This document shows, piece by piece, positions 45,882-55,286 of a stretch of DNA of 64,000 nt. Numbering within the stretch: the first letter of the stretch is position 1; every line of letters begins with the position of its first letter. The position numbers and the translations under genes were made by a program. Source of the DNA: an uncultured Pseudomonadales bacterium (GTDB lineage Bacteria; Pseudomonadota; Gammaproteobacteria; Pseudomonadales; Balneatricaceae); NCBI GenBank assembly GCA_937773555.1, contig CALJVT010000002.1, positions 308,501 through 372,500 on the forward strand. The letters run 5' to 3'. A model generated the notes under the pieces. It worked only from the letters and a program-made list of their open reading frames with translations, was not told the origin of the DNA and did not search any database.

Positions 45882-46312
45882 AAGCCCTAATGCAGCGAGT
45901 TACCCAAGCCAAAGTAGAAGTGGAAGGCCAATGCATTGGCCAGATTGATCACGGCATTATGTTGCTATTGGGTGTGGATAAAAACGACAACCAAGCTAAA
46001 GCAGACCAGCTGTTACACAAAGTGCTTCACTATCGTTTTTTTGCTGACGCAGGCGGAAAAATGAACCACAATGTACAGCAGGTGGGTGGCAATATACTTA
46101 TTATTAGTCAGTTCACCTTAGTCGCGGATACCAAAAAAGGTTTAAGGCCTGGCTTCTCTAGTGCTGCTCCTCCAGCCCTTGGTGAAGAAATGTATGATTA
46201 CTTTGTAGCCAAAGCAAAGGAAAACCTTCCTGTGGCTACAGGAAGGTTTGGCGCCGATATGCAGGTCAGTCTTACTAATGATGGCCCAGTCACATTTTTA
46301 TTAGAGGTGTAG
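45878..46312 (+). CDS. dtd: D-aminoacyl-tRNA deacylase DtdA
   Basis: This cytosolic proofreading enzyme of 144 residues hydrolyses D-aminoacyl-tRNA (also glycyl-tRNA-Ala). The N-terminus KALMQRVTQAKVEVEGQ, the SQFTLVADTKKGLRPGFSSA motif with S-Q-x-T, and the NDGPVTFLLEV tail with the cross-subunit Gly-Pro motif are all present. The start is GTG at 45878, inside an overlap with the previous stop; no better start exists. Length is normal. Confidence 0.96.
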   Translation: MKALMQRVTQAKVEVEGQCIGQIDHGIMLLLGVDKNDNQAKADQLLHKVLHYRFFADAGGKMNHNVQQVGGNILIISQFTLVADTKKGLRPGFSSAAPPALGEEMYDYFVAKAKENLPVATGRFGADMQVSLTNDGPVTFLLEV

Positions 46313-46353
46313 GTAGGCACTTTAACTGCCGATTCTATTGCCTGTGGGCGCGG

Positions 46354-47847
46354 CTAAGTGCCACAAAAAGTATGCTGCACTGCCTCTTGGGGCATGGGTG
46401 CAAGGGCAAATGATTTTAGTTTTTTCTGGTAATTACAAGGAGACTGGACCACCTTTAACAAGGCGTAAAAGGGCTGGTAATCGCCCATGTCTTCGGCGGC
46501 TCTTATAACCAACTCAACCTGATGATTACGGGCAATAAATGCTGGATTAGCCCGGTTCATTTGCTCGTAGCGTTGCTCCTTGGTTTGCAGATCTGTGCTT
46601 AAGCGTTGCTGCCATTGTTGTAGCCACACAGATAACTCGTGAGGAGCAATAAAGGCGTCGCCAATGGCCTGGTGCTGTGTGGGTGTGGCTATTTGATCCA
46701 CCAAATACCTAAAGCACAAAGTAAAATCTAGCTGCTGCTCAGCCATAACGGCCAAGAGTTGCTGCGTTAATACTTGATCGCCAGGTTGTGGCTCACCCAT
46801 ACCCAGCTTATTACTCATTATGCGTTGATATGCCATACCATAATGCTTTGCATAGTCATCAAGTGCTTGTTGTGCATCTACTAGTGCCTGGTCACTATTT
46901 GTATTCAAAATTGGCAACAGTGCTTGCGCCAGACGGGTGACATTCCATTGGCCTATGCCAGGCTGTTGGTTATAACGGTAGCGGCCTTGGCGATCAATAG
47001 AACTAAACACCTTATCAGGGTTAAACTCGTCCATAAAAGCACAGGGGCCATAGTCGACTGTGGCACCACAAATGAGCACGTTATCAGTGTTCATTACGCC
47101 ATGAATAAAGCCAAACCCTTGCCATTGAGCAATGAGTTTGGCTTGGCGCTCTATCACTTCATTGAGTAATGCCAAGTATGGCTGTGGCTGCTTTATTAAA
47201 TGTGGAAAATGCCGCGAAAGGCAGTAATCTGCTAGTGTTTTAACGCCATCTTCATCGCCTTGCATGGCAAAATTTTCAAAGCTACCAACGCGTATGTGAC
47301 TGGGTGCAATACGAGTTAATACAGCACCTGGTGCAGGGCTTTGGCGCATTACTGTTTCGCCTGTTGCCACAGCAGCAAGGCTGCGGGTCGTCGGTACGCC
47401 TAAAGCTGCCATCGCTTCACTAAGCAGGTATTCCCTTAGCACTGGGCCCAACGGTGAGCGCCCATCGCCCCGACGAGAATAGGGTGTTGGCCCAGAGCCT
47501 TTAAGCTGCAAGTCAAAACGCTCGCCACTTGGTGAAACAATTTCACCTAAAAGATGAGCCCTGCCATCACCTAATTGAGGGTTAAACGAACCAAATTGGT
47601 GGCCCGCATAGGCTTGAGCCATAGGTGCGGAACCCATGGCGGTTTGATTGCCAGCCAGCACTTGCAGGGCTTCATCAGAGGCTAGCCATTGAGGGTCTAT
47701 GCCTAGCTCTTTGGCAAGGGCTGGGTTTTGGATAATAGGTGCCGCATTAGCCACGCGAACGGGTTTTGCATAGCTATAAAAACGCTCTGGCAGGCTAGCA
47801 AAGGTGGTATCAAATTGTGGGCTCGCGGCGGGGGTTGGGGTGTTCAT
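46354..47847 (-). CDS. selO: Protein adenylyltransferase SelO (YdiU/UPF0061)
   Basis: This pseudokinase-fold enzyme transfers AMP to proteins and is linked to redox stress. The 497-residue protein shows YAGHQFGSFNPQLGDGRAHL, the nucleotide-binding LQLKGSGPTPYSRRGDGRSP, IRVGSFENFA, the catalytic-loop region HGVMNTDNVLICG and DYGPCAFMDEFNPD. The C-terminus ends TFCGT, where the cysteine stands at the place of selenocysteine in vertebrate SelO. The sequence appears complete. It lies 9 bp downstream of uvrD on the same strand, so the two may be cotranscribed. Confidence 0.94.
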   Translation of the reverse strand: MNTPTPAASPQFDTTFASLPERFYSYAKPVRVANAAPIIQNPALAKELGIDPQWLASDEALQVLAGNQTAMGSAPMAQAYAGHQFGSFNPQLGDGRAHLLGEIVSPSGERFDLQLKGSGPTPYSRRGDGRSPLGPVLREYLLSEAMAALGVPTTRSLAAVATGETVMRQSPAPGAVLTRIAPSHIRVGSFENFAMQGDEDGVKTLADYCLSRHFPHLIKQPQPYLALLNEVIERQAKLIAQWQGFGFIHGVMNTDNVLICGATVDYGPCAFMDEFNPDKVFSSIDRQGRYRYNQQPGIGQWNVTRLAQALLPILNTNSDQALVDAQQALDDYAKHYGMAYQRIMSNKLGMGEPQPGDQVLTQQLLAVMAEQQLDFTLCFRYLVDQIATPTQHQAIGDAFIAPHELSVWLQQWQQRLSTDLQTKEQRYEQMNRANPAFIARNHQVELVIRAAEDMGDYQPFYALLKVVQSPCNYQKKLKSFALAPMPQEAVQHTFCGT

Positions 47848-47856
47848 TGTTTATAC

Positions 47857-50082
47857 CTATAGGTTTTCTAGCTTCGCATAGGCTAACACTAGCCATTTGC
47901 TGCCTTGGTTTTCAAAGTTCACTTGCACCCGTGCCTGAGGGCCAGATCCTTCAGAATTTACTACGGTGCCTATCCCAAATAAAGGGTGTCGTACATTTTG
48001 ACCTAAGGCAACCACGGGGGTTTCTAGCACTTGATGACGACCCCAACGGTCATACTTTTTGGTTGGGGTGGGTCTGGCAGTGACTGGTCTGCTAATGCTC
48101 GATTTAAGTCGCACTTCGTTCATTAAACCTTCTGGCACTTCGGCAATAAAGCGTGAGGGCCGGTTGAAGGTTTCTTGGCCATGTAAGCGGCGGCTTTCAG
48201 CATAGGAAATAAACAGTTTTTGCATAGCGCGAGTAATGCCCACATAACAAAGGCGGCGCTCTTCTTCTAAACGATCTCCTTCTTCAAGTGACATTTTGTG
48301 AGGAAATAAGCCTTCTTCAACACCCCCTAAAAATACCACTGGAAACTCAAGGCCTTTGGCTGAGTGCAAGGTCATTAATTGCACACTGTCTTCTGATTCA
48401 TCAGCTTGTTGTTCTCCAGCATCAAGCGCTGCTTGATCTAGCATGGCTGCTAATGGGGTAGTAGCCACTGGGTCTAGCTCGCCATCAGGGTCGTTAGACT
48501 CCTGAACTGGGTTCCAAGAGTTGGCAAATTCTTTGGCGGCACTCACTAGCTCTTTAAGGTTTTCTATACGTGTTTGGGCCTTTTCACCTTTCTCTTTAAG
48601 GTGGTGCTGTACTAAGCCAGATTGCTGGATAACCAGATCCACCATTTCATGTAAGGCGATTTCGCTGGTTTCTTCATCCAGTCGGTTGATAAGGTTAACG
48701 AAGCTTTCAATGGCATTGTGCGCGCGCGCAGGCAGTGAGCTATGGCCAAGAGTTTGGTTGGTGCTGTCCCACATTGAGCAGCCTTCGGTACGGGCGTTTT
48801 GGCGAATTTTAGCCACAGTTGCCGCGCCTACTCCTCGGGTAGGCACATTGAATACCCGCTCCATTGCGGCATCGTCATTACGGTTTTTAATAAGCCGCAA
48901 ATAAGCCAAGGCATTACGGATTTCTAGGCGATCATAGAAACGTTGGCCACCATAAATGCGATAAGGCATTTGTGCCCGAATTAATGCTTCTTCTAATACA
49001 CGAGACTGGGCGTTAGAGCGATAAAGAATGGCACATTCGGCACGTAGACCACCATCTTTTTGCCACTGATCAATCTGATCAACGATGAAGCGCGCCTCAT
49101 CCATTTCATTAAATGCAGCATACAGTGCGATGGGTTCGCCATCCTTACCGTCGGTCCATAGATTTTTGCCAAGGCGGCCACTGTTGTTTGAAATAACGCC
49201 ATTTGCTGCTTTAAGTATAGTGCCAGTAGAGCGATAGTTTTGCTCTAAGCGAACGGTAATGGCATTACCAAAGTCGCGCTCAAAGTGTTGGATGTTTTCT
49301 ATTTTTGCACCACGCCAACCATATATTGATTGGTCGTCATCACCCACAGCCATTACTTTAGCGGCAGAGCCAGACAATACCCTAAGCCAAGCATATTGAA
49401 TGGTATTGGTGTCTTGAAACTCGTCCACCAGCATATGTTTAAAACGGCCTTGGTAGTGGGCCAATAAAGCACTGTTATTGAGCCATAACTCGTGGCTACG
49501 AAGCAGTAGCTCGCCAAAATCTACTAATCCAGCACGCTCGCAAGCCTGATGGTAGGCTGCATACACTTTTACCTGCGTGTCCAGTTGAAAGTCACCATGG
49601 GTTTCTATGTGTTGTGCACGTTTGCCTTCATCTTTACAGCCATTAATAAATTGTTGAAACTGGCGAACAGGCCATCGGCTCTCGTCTAGCTGCATTTCTT
49701 TGCACAGCCTTTTAAGGATGCTGAGTTGGTCATCGCTATCTAAAATTTGAAATTCTTTTTGTAAGCCGGCTTCTTGCCAGTGGCGGCGCAGTAATCGATG
49801 AGCCAAACCATGGAATGTACCCACCCACAATTGCTGTGTATCTAGGCCCATGAGGCTTTCGATACGAGCACGCATTTCTCGTGCCGCTTTATTGGTAAAA
49901 GTAACCGCCATAATGGACCAAGGAGAAATATTCTCTGCTTCAATTAGCCATGCAATCCGATGCACCAGTACACGGGTTTTACCACTGCCAGCGCCTGCCA
50001 ATATTAGTAAGTTTTCTTCAGGCGCAGCAACAGCCTCACGTTGTGAGCTGTTGAGTTCATCTAAAAGGCGAGAAACATCCAT
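47857..50082 (-). CDS. uvrD: DNA helicase II UvrD
   Basis: This superfamily 1A 3'-5' helicase of 741 residues serves nucleotide excision and mismatch repair. Motifs in order: Q-motif LNSSQREAV, Walker A ILAGAGSGKTRVLVHRIAWL, Walker B MLVDEFQDTN, motif III GDDDQSIYGWRGA, LEQNYRST, the TLHSAKGLEFPVVFLGGVEE segment, and motif VI LCYVGITRAM. Start MDVSRLLDELN matches gammaproteobacterial UvrD. The C-terminus ends with the conserved VRHPLFGIGTVVNSEG segment and QGSKWLVLAYAKLE. No LexA box was seen in the 200 bp upstream. Confidence 0.96.
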   Translation of the reverse strand: MDVSRLLDELNSSQREAVAAPEENLLILAGAGSGKTRVLVHRIAWLIEAENISPWSIMAVTFTNKAAREMRARIESLMGLDTQQLWVGTFHGLAHRLLRRHWQEAGLQKEFQILDSDDQLSILKRLCKEMQLDESRWPVRQFQQFINGCKDEGKRAQHIETHGDFQLDTQVKVYAAYHQACERAGLVDFGELLLRSHELWLNNSALLAHYQGRFKHMLVDEFQDTNTIQYAWLRVLSGSAAKVMAVGDDDQSIYGWRGAKIENIQHFERDFGNAITVRLEQNYRSTGTILKAANGVISNNSGRLGKNLWTDGKDGEPIALYAAFNEMDEARFIVDQIDQWQKDGGLRAECAILYRSNAQSRVLEEALIRAQMPYRIYGGQRFYDRLEIRNALAYLRLIKNRNDDAAMERVFNVPTRGVGAATVAKIRQNARTEGCSMWDSTNQTLGHSSLPARAHNAIESFVNLINRLDEETSEIALHEMVDLVIQQSGLVQHHLKEKGEKAQTRIENLKELVSAAKEFANSWNPVQESNDPDGELDPVATTPLAAMLDQAALDAGEQQADESEDSVQLMTLHSAKGLEFPVVFLGGVEEGLFPHKMSLEEGDRLEEERRLCYVGITRAMQKLFISYAESRRLHGQETFNRPSRFIAEVPEGLMNEVRLKSSISRPVTARPTPTKKYDRWGRHQVLETPVVALGQNVRHPLFGIGTVVNSEGSGPQARVQVNFENQGSKWLVLAYAKLENL

Positions 50083-50354
50083 TATTGTATCCGTGTGAGT
50101 GCGGCAAGTAAGCGTTTATATCCCACCTAAATCAAATCTATAGTGCGTTGCCCAACTGATCTGACCATTATGCTTTAGTCTAGTTGCCAGTTTAGGGCTA
50201 AAAGCGTATGTTGAGTGGAGCTACGATAATTTTTGGGTTAGTTAGGGCATTAACTTAACACCTATTGTAACTTCAGATGAGGTAAATATCACCGTTGTGA
50301 GTGAGTTACTTTTCTATTGTGTTGACTAAAAAAATAATACTGGAGAACTTAGAA

Positions 50355-51449
50355 ATGGAAAGACGTGAAATATTAAAGAAAGGCTTGGTTGGTCTAGGTG
50401 GAGCAGCAGTTGCTTCTACTATAGCTGCACCAGCTATTGCCAAAGAACGCGTAGAAATTGCTATGGTGGCAACTTGGGGCCGAGATTTCCCAGGTTTAGG
50501 TACCGGTGCTCAGCGTTTTGCTCAACGTTTAAATGACATGAGTGATGGCCGTATACAAGTAACATATTATGCTGCCAATGAGCGTGTGAAAGCGTTTGAC
50601 TCATTCGATGAGGTAGCTTCAGGAAATGCTCAAATGTACCACGGTGCTGAGTACTACTGGAAAGGTAAACACCCAGGTTGGGCTTACTTTACCTCTGTTC
50701 CTTTTGGCTTAACCTACACAGAGATGAACGCTTGGATTCGTTTTGGTGGTGGCCAAGAATTATGGGATGAGTTGGGTGCAGATTACGGCCTTAAAGGCCT
50801 AATGTGTGGCAACACCGGCGTCCAAATGGGTGGTTGGTTCCGTAAGGAAATGAACAGTGTAGATGACTTTAAAGGTTTGAAGATGCGTATGCCTGGTCTT
50901 GGTGGCGACGTATTGGCTAAGTTAGGTGGTTCTCCTGTCTCATTGCCAGGGGGTCAGATTTATGAAAACCTAATCTCTGGTTCTATTGATGCAACCGAGT
51001 GGGTTGGTCCTTGGAACGATGAGTTAATGAAGTTCTACGAAGCTGCTAAGTACTACTATTACCCAGGAATGCATGAGCCAGGTGCTATGCTAGCCTGTGG
51101 CATGAATAAGACTTGGTGGGATGGGTTGAGCAAATCTGATCAACTCATGATTGAAGCAGCGTCTTCTATGGAAAATGACGTGATGATGTCAGAGTACAAT
51201 GCCAAGAACGGTGCAGCGCTTAAGCGTTTAGTGAATGATCAAGGTGTGAAGCTTCGCCAGTTCAACGATGACATTTACGATGGCTTTGCTGAAGCTTCTG
51301 AAGAAGTGTTTGCCGAAGTTCAAGAGCATAGTGATTTGGCTAATCGTATTCATCAGAGCTTTGTTACTGCACGTACCGATATCGGCGCATGGGCAGAAAT
51401 TTCGGATCAAGCGTATCTAACTCAGCGTAACCGCGCATTAGGCGGTTAA
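50355..51449 (+). CDS. TRAP transporter substrate-binding protein, TakP-like, with twin-arginine signal
   Basis: This DctP-family protein of 364 residues belongs to the subgroup resembling TakP (2-oxo acid binding). The N-terminus carries a short twin-arginine-type leader (RREILKKGLVGLGGAA, then APAIA before KERVE). The mature part shows TWGRDFPGLGTGAQRFAQRL, FDEVASGNAQMYHGAEYYWK, FKGLKMRMPGLGGDVLAKLG and ATEWVGPWNDELMKFYEAAK, all typical of this subgroup. ATG 50355 with GGAG upstream is preferred to an earlier in-frame start at 50301. A very strong hairpin follows, then the two permease genes. The substrate is probably a carboxylic acid, not determined. Confidence 0.9.
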   Translation: MERREILKKGLVGLGGAAVASTIAAPAIAKERVEIAMVATWGRDFPGLGTGAQRFAQRLNDMSDGRIQVTYYAANERVKAFDSFDEVASGNAQMYHGAEYYWKGKHPGWAYFTSVPFGLTYTEMNAWIRFGGGQELWDELGADYGLKGLMCGNTGVQMGGWFRKEMNSVDDFKGLKMRMPGLGGDVLAKLGGSPVSLPGGQIYENLISGSIDATEWVGPWNDELMKFYEAAKYYYYPGMHEPGAMLACGMNKTWWDGLSKSDQLMIEAASSMENDVMMSEYNAKNGAALKRLVNDQGVKLRQFNDDIYDGFAEASEEVFAEVQEHSDLANRIHQSFVTARTDIGAWAEISDQAYLTQRNRALGG

Positions 51450-51462
51450 TCGTTGACCCTGG

Positions 51463-51496
51463 GCATACCCTGCGCACACTAGGTGCGCGGGTATGC
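51463..51496 (+). terminator. Strong stem-loop between the TakP-like gene and its small permease
   Basis: GCATACCC-T-GCGCAC pairs with GTGCGCGGGTATGC: 14 pairs, one bulged T, loop ACTAG. It starts 13 bp after the stop, and only a weak T-rich stretch (TCTATTTATT) follows. As at the other TRAP locus, it probably sets a high binding-protein to permease ratio by mRNA protection or partial termination. Confidence 0.75.
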
Positions 51497-51537
51497 TCTA
51501 TTTATTCATACACCCCCCTAAGTTAATGGTTTTAACC

Positions 51538-52542
51538 ATGCAACACTCGCCTAGCTCATTGAGCTCTCCTAGCGGTTTACTTAAGCAAGATTTGCTGCTT
51601 CGCAGTCTAGCTTTTACTGTGGTCTATGCTACGGTTATTTTTGTGCTTAATAATTTTTTAAACTTCTGGGCTTTATGGCCAGGAGCAGTGAATACCCTAC
51701 TAGGTAAATCACCTATGGGTCCGGCCACAGGCCTCGGGTGGCTTCAGGTATTGAGCTATTTGGCAGCGCCAATTTTAGCAGCCATTCATGTGTCTAAATT
51801 ACGTGCCGAAAGTTATCAGAATCTTTCAGTTAGGGTCTCAGATTGGGCAGCCACAAGTATAAAAGCTGCTTTTTGGATGGTGTTGTTGGTCGGCATGGCT
51901 GACATGTTAGTGTCTTTCTTGCGAATTGAGCTGATGCTAGAGCCTATTGTTGGCAAAAGCCTCACCAGTGAATTAGGCAAACCCAAGTTTCGCGGTGCTT
52001 ATTTACATCTCCCGTTAATGCTATTAGCCTGTTTCATTGCCCTGCGCAGTAAAGGGTTAGGCTTTATATGGCTTTCACTGTTAGTGGTTGTGGCCGAATT
52101 TTTGATCGTTATTACCCGTTTTGTTTTCTCATACGAACAGGCTTTTATGGGTGATCTAGTCCGGTTTTGGTATGCTGCGTTATTCTTGTTTGCGGCTGCC
52201 AATACCTTGCTGCTTGAAGGTCATATCCGTGTTGATGTGGCTTATACCCATTTTAAGGCACGCACCAAAGCTTGGGTTAATATATTCGGGGTGAGCTTAC
52301 TTGGGCTCCCCCTTTGTTTTACTATTCTCACGCTGGGCATGTGGGATAGAACGAGTAGCATTAACAGTCCGTTACTTAGCGTAGAAGTGTCTCAAAGTGG
52401 CTATGGTATGTATGTGAAATACATCATGGTAGGGTTTTTAGCCATCTTTGCTTTTTCTATGGTTATTCAATTTTCAAGTTACTTGCTCAAGCACTTTGGT
52501 GTGCTTCGTGGCGAAACAGCGACAACTACGGCTAACCCCTAG
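51538..52542 (+). CDS. TRAP transporter small permease, enlarged DctQ
   Basis: This small-subunit protein has about 334 residues, twice the normal DctQ. The last about 170 residues form the DctQ-like four-helix part (VITRFVFSYEQAFMGDLVRF, then the NTLLLEGHIRVDVAYTH segment with the family's H-(V/I)-R-V-D). The N-terminal half adds several more helices. Such enlarged DctQ occurs with TakP-type systems. The open frame begins at 51493 inside the hairpin; ATG 51526 or 51538 is more plausible, and neither has a clear ribosome-binding site. It ends 11 bp before the large permease. Confidence 0.82.
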   Translation: MQHSPSSLSSPSGLLKQDLLLRSLAFTVVYATVIFVLNNFLNFWALWPGAVNTLLGKSPMGPATGLGWLQVLSYLAAPILAAIHVSKLRAESYQNLSVRVSDWAATSIKAAFWMVLLVGMADMLVSFLRIELMLEPIVGKSLTSELGKPKFRGAYLHLPLMLLACFIALRSKGLGFIWLSLLVVVAEFLIVITRFVFSYEQAFMGDLVRFWYAALFLFAAANTLLLEGHIRVDVAYTHFKARTKAWVNIFGVSLLGLPLCFTILTLGMWDRTSSINSPLLSVEVSQSGYGMYVKYIMVGFLAIFAFSMVIQFSSYLLKHFGVLRGETATTTANP

Positions 52543-52553
52543 GACACTCGGTT

Positions 52554-55214
52554 ATGGAACTTCTGTTTTTAGGAATCTTAGTCCTACTAATGATTACGGC
52601 ACTTATTTCTGGCTTTCCGGTGGCATTCTCTTTGCCAGGGTCCTCTATTATCACCATCGGTTTAGCTGCCCTAGCGGGCTGGATTTTTGCTGACAACCCA
52701 GACGCTTACTTTCATGAAGGTGGCCCAGTGCAATGGCTTAGTGCTGGGGTGACAAATTTTAGAAGTCTTTACTGGAACGTTGAGCGGGATACTCTGATCG
52801 CTATTCCGTTATTTATTTTTATGGGCATTATGCTACAGCGCTCTAAAGTAGCAGAAGATTTGTTAGTCACTATGGCTCAGTTGTTTGGCCCAGTGCCTGG
52901 TGGTTTGGGCATTTCTGTCGTTATCGTTGGGGCATTGCTTGCCGCTACCACGGGTATTGTTGGCGCAACGGTGATTGCCATGGGCATGATCTCTTTGCCG
53001 GCCATGCTGCGTAATAAATATTCACATTCACTGGCCACAGGAACGATATGTGCCTCTGGCACCTTAGGCCAGATTATCCCTCCGTCGATCGTGCTTATTA
53101 TATTAGCCGACCAACTCAGCAACGCAGCTGATCAAGCCAGTGCTATGCGCAAGGCTGCCTATCGTGAAATTACGGGTGAATTTTCCATGCCCTCAGTGCT
53201 GGATATAACTTCTGCCAGTGCTGGAGACATGTTTATGGGGGCCTTTATCCCAGGCCTGTTATTGGTTGCTTTGTATATATTGTATATTCTTTTCACGGCT
53301 ATCATCCGTCCTAAAATGGCGCCACCCATTGGCTATTCTGGTGCTTATGACCGTCAATTCTTAGTCAAAGTATTAATGGCACTACTACCACCTCTTACTT
53401 TGATTTTTGTGGTTCTGGGATCCATCTTAATGGGAGTCGCAACGGTTAATCAGGCAGGTGCTGTAGGTGCTGTAGGTGCTATGTTGATGGCTGGCTACCG
53501 GTTGCATGACCGTGATGAAAAACGCTATTGGCCAGCATTTATAGCAATTTCAGCGGTCATTTGCTTAGGGTTTATTGTTGCTAACTTTAACCTCAATATA
53601 AAAAGTATAAATACTGATGAAGACCGCCTTGGAGTTACACTGGGTTTGATTGCTTCAGCGGCATTGCTCATGGCTATTGCTTGGAGCGGCTGGCGGGTAT
53701 TTAAAACAGGCACTACCTTGCATGAAGTAATGGGAGAAACAGCTAAAACCACCTCTATGGTATTTATCATTCTTATTGGTGCTGCCATGCTCACATCTGC
53801 CTTCCGCGCCTTCGGTGGAGAAGAGTTAGTGAAACACATGCTAACAAGTCTTCCTGGTGGTTTTTGGGTGCAGTTCTTCGTAGTCATGGTAGTTATCTTT
53901 GTATTGGGCTTCTTCTTAGACTTTATTGAAATTGCCGTAGTAGTGGTGCCCATTGTGGCGCCAATATTGTTGGCCGACCCTAGCGCAAATGTTACTGCTG
54001 TATGGCTTGGGGTAATGATTGGTTTAAATATTCAAACTTCATTCCTCACGCCTCCTTTTGGCTTTGCACTCTTTTACTTACGGGGTGTGGCGGACCAGGT
54101 AGTGAAGACGCTGTCGATCTACAAAGGAGTGGTACCATTTATTGGGCTGCAGATATTGGCGTTAATCATCACTGGTTTTTTCCCCAGTTTAGTTAACTAC
54201 CTTCCTAATCGCACCTACCTTACTTCTGAGTCAGCACCACCACCTATGAATCCCCGCATTCAGCCGTGTTTAGAGGAGCAAGTGCTCACTCTTTACGCCA
54301 ATCAAAAAATTAGTTTGGTAGCGGCCATAGATTCGATGGCGGCGGCAGATACCAGCTATGTGTCTTCTGCGGCAGCACAGATGTTAGACGACAGTTTAAC
54401 TAAGGCACGCCAAACATTTGTTAAAGTAGAAAGCATTTATCAGGCTAAGGCTGAACTCACAGACTTCGAACAAAACTATGAGCCATTGCATCAGCAAGTG
54501 CGTGAGATCCAGCTTAATGTGCGTCGCAATAAACGCTTGGTCGAAGACGCTAAGTTACAATTACGCCGACTTGATGATATTGAGTTAAATGCTGATCGTA
54601 GATCTAATTTAGCCATACGTATTGATGAACTGGGGCTGTTGAATCAGCGTTTAGAAGCTAGCATTCCTGCAGTATGGGCAACCCAAAGGCCTATATTTGA
54701 GAAGCTCAACAAGGCAGAAAAGCAGTCTCGTAATCAATATCGCCGCAACGCTGATGAAGCTTATGAAGGCATAACTGAGATGCGTTTGTGGATAAGCCAA
54801 GCGCCAGAGTTAGCTGAGCTTGAACCGGGGGTGGCCGAACTTGCCGCTAACATTGACCAATTAGACGCCAAGGACGCGATGTCAGCGATTAAGTTACAAG
54901 AGCGAAATTTGGGAGAGTTTGCCGGTGTAAGCAGCATCAAGTCTAAACTCTCTAAAGCACGAAGGGCGCTAAAGGGCAGTAAATATAACCCAGAAAAAGC
55001 CAAAGGCTACCATAGTGAAGCTATGGCTTTGCTAACCGCAGAAATCACATGGCGAAAACGTGCACTAACTGACATGGTTCCAGCTTTAGTGAGCTACGAC
55101 CTGGCGATTAAAGACAGCATTGGATTGCGTCTACAAGAACGTATGAGTGATGATGTAGCCACCACAGTTTCTGCGTGTATGGCTAGCCATAAGGATATCT
55201 CCTTACAATTTTGA
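52554..55214 (+). CDS. TRAP transporter large permease with insert and long C-terminal coiled-coil extension
   Basis: This DctM-type protein of 886 residues is twice the usual 430. The core carries LIAIPLFIFMGIMLQRSKVA, ASGTLGQIIPPSIVLIILAD and GVMIGLNIQTSFLTPPFGFA. Two extra helices lie at about 322-385. After the last membrane helix (near residue 545) comes a soluble extension of about 320 residues rich in charged heptads, for example IQLNVRRNKRLVEDAKLQLR and RSNLAIRIDELGLLNQRLEA. The extension has no recognised enzymatic motif. It may bind a regulator or the binding protein, or be structural. The frame is continuous, so fusion rather than error is likely. Confidence 0.88.
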   Translation: MELLFLGILVLLMITALISGFPVAFSLPGSSIITIGLAALAGWIFADNPDAYFHEGGPVQWLSAGVTNFRSLYWNVERDTLIAIPLFIFMGIMLQRSKVAEDLLVTMAQLFGPVPGGLGISVVIVGALLAATTGIVGATVIAMGMISLPAMLRNKYSHSLATGTICASGTLGQIIPPSIVLIILADQLSNAADQASAMRKAAYREITGEFSMPSVLDITSASAGDMFMGAFIPGLLLVALYILYILFTAIIRPKMAPPIGYSGAYDRQFLVKVLMALLPPLTLIFVVLGSILMGVATVNQAGAVGAVGAMLMAGYRLHDRDEKRYWPAFIAISAVICLGFIVANFNLNIKSINTDEDRLGVTLGLIASAALLMAIAWSGWRVFKTGTTLHEVMGETAKTTSMVFIILIGAAMLTSAFRAFGGEELVKHMLTSLPGGFWVQFFVVMVVIFVLGFFLDFIEIAVVVVPIVAPILLADPSANVTAVWLGVMIGLNIQTSFLTPPFGFALFYLRGVADQVVKTLSIYKGVVPFIGLQILALIITGFFPSLVNYLPNRTYLTSESAPPPMNPRIQPCLEEQVLTLYANQKISLVAAIDSMAAADTSYVSSAAAQMLDDSLTKARQTFVKVESIYQAKAELTDFEQNYEPLHQQVREIQLNVRRNKRLVEDAKLQLRRLDDIELNADRRSNLAIRIDELGLLNQRLEASIPAVWATQRPIFEKLNKAEKQSRNQYRRNADEAYEGITEMRLWISQAPELAELEPGVAELAANIDQLDAKDAMSAIKLQERNLGEFAGVSSIKSKLSKARRALKGSKYNPEKAKGYHSEAMALLTAEITWRKRALTDMVPALVSYDLAIKDSIGLRLQERMSDDVATTVSACMASHKDISLQF

Positions 55215-55286
55215 GTATAGGCGGTGGATTGAGCTGAAGCGAATAGGGTAGAATGTTCCTAATTGCTTATTGCTTCGGCTCAACCC

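Noticed and set aside
50083-50300. LexA box upstream of uvrD
   Set aside because: uvrD is SOS-controlled in E. coli, but no CTG-N10-CAG match was found in the upstream 200 bp.
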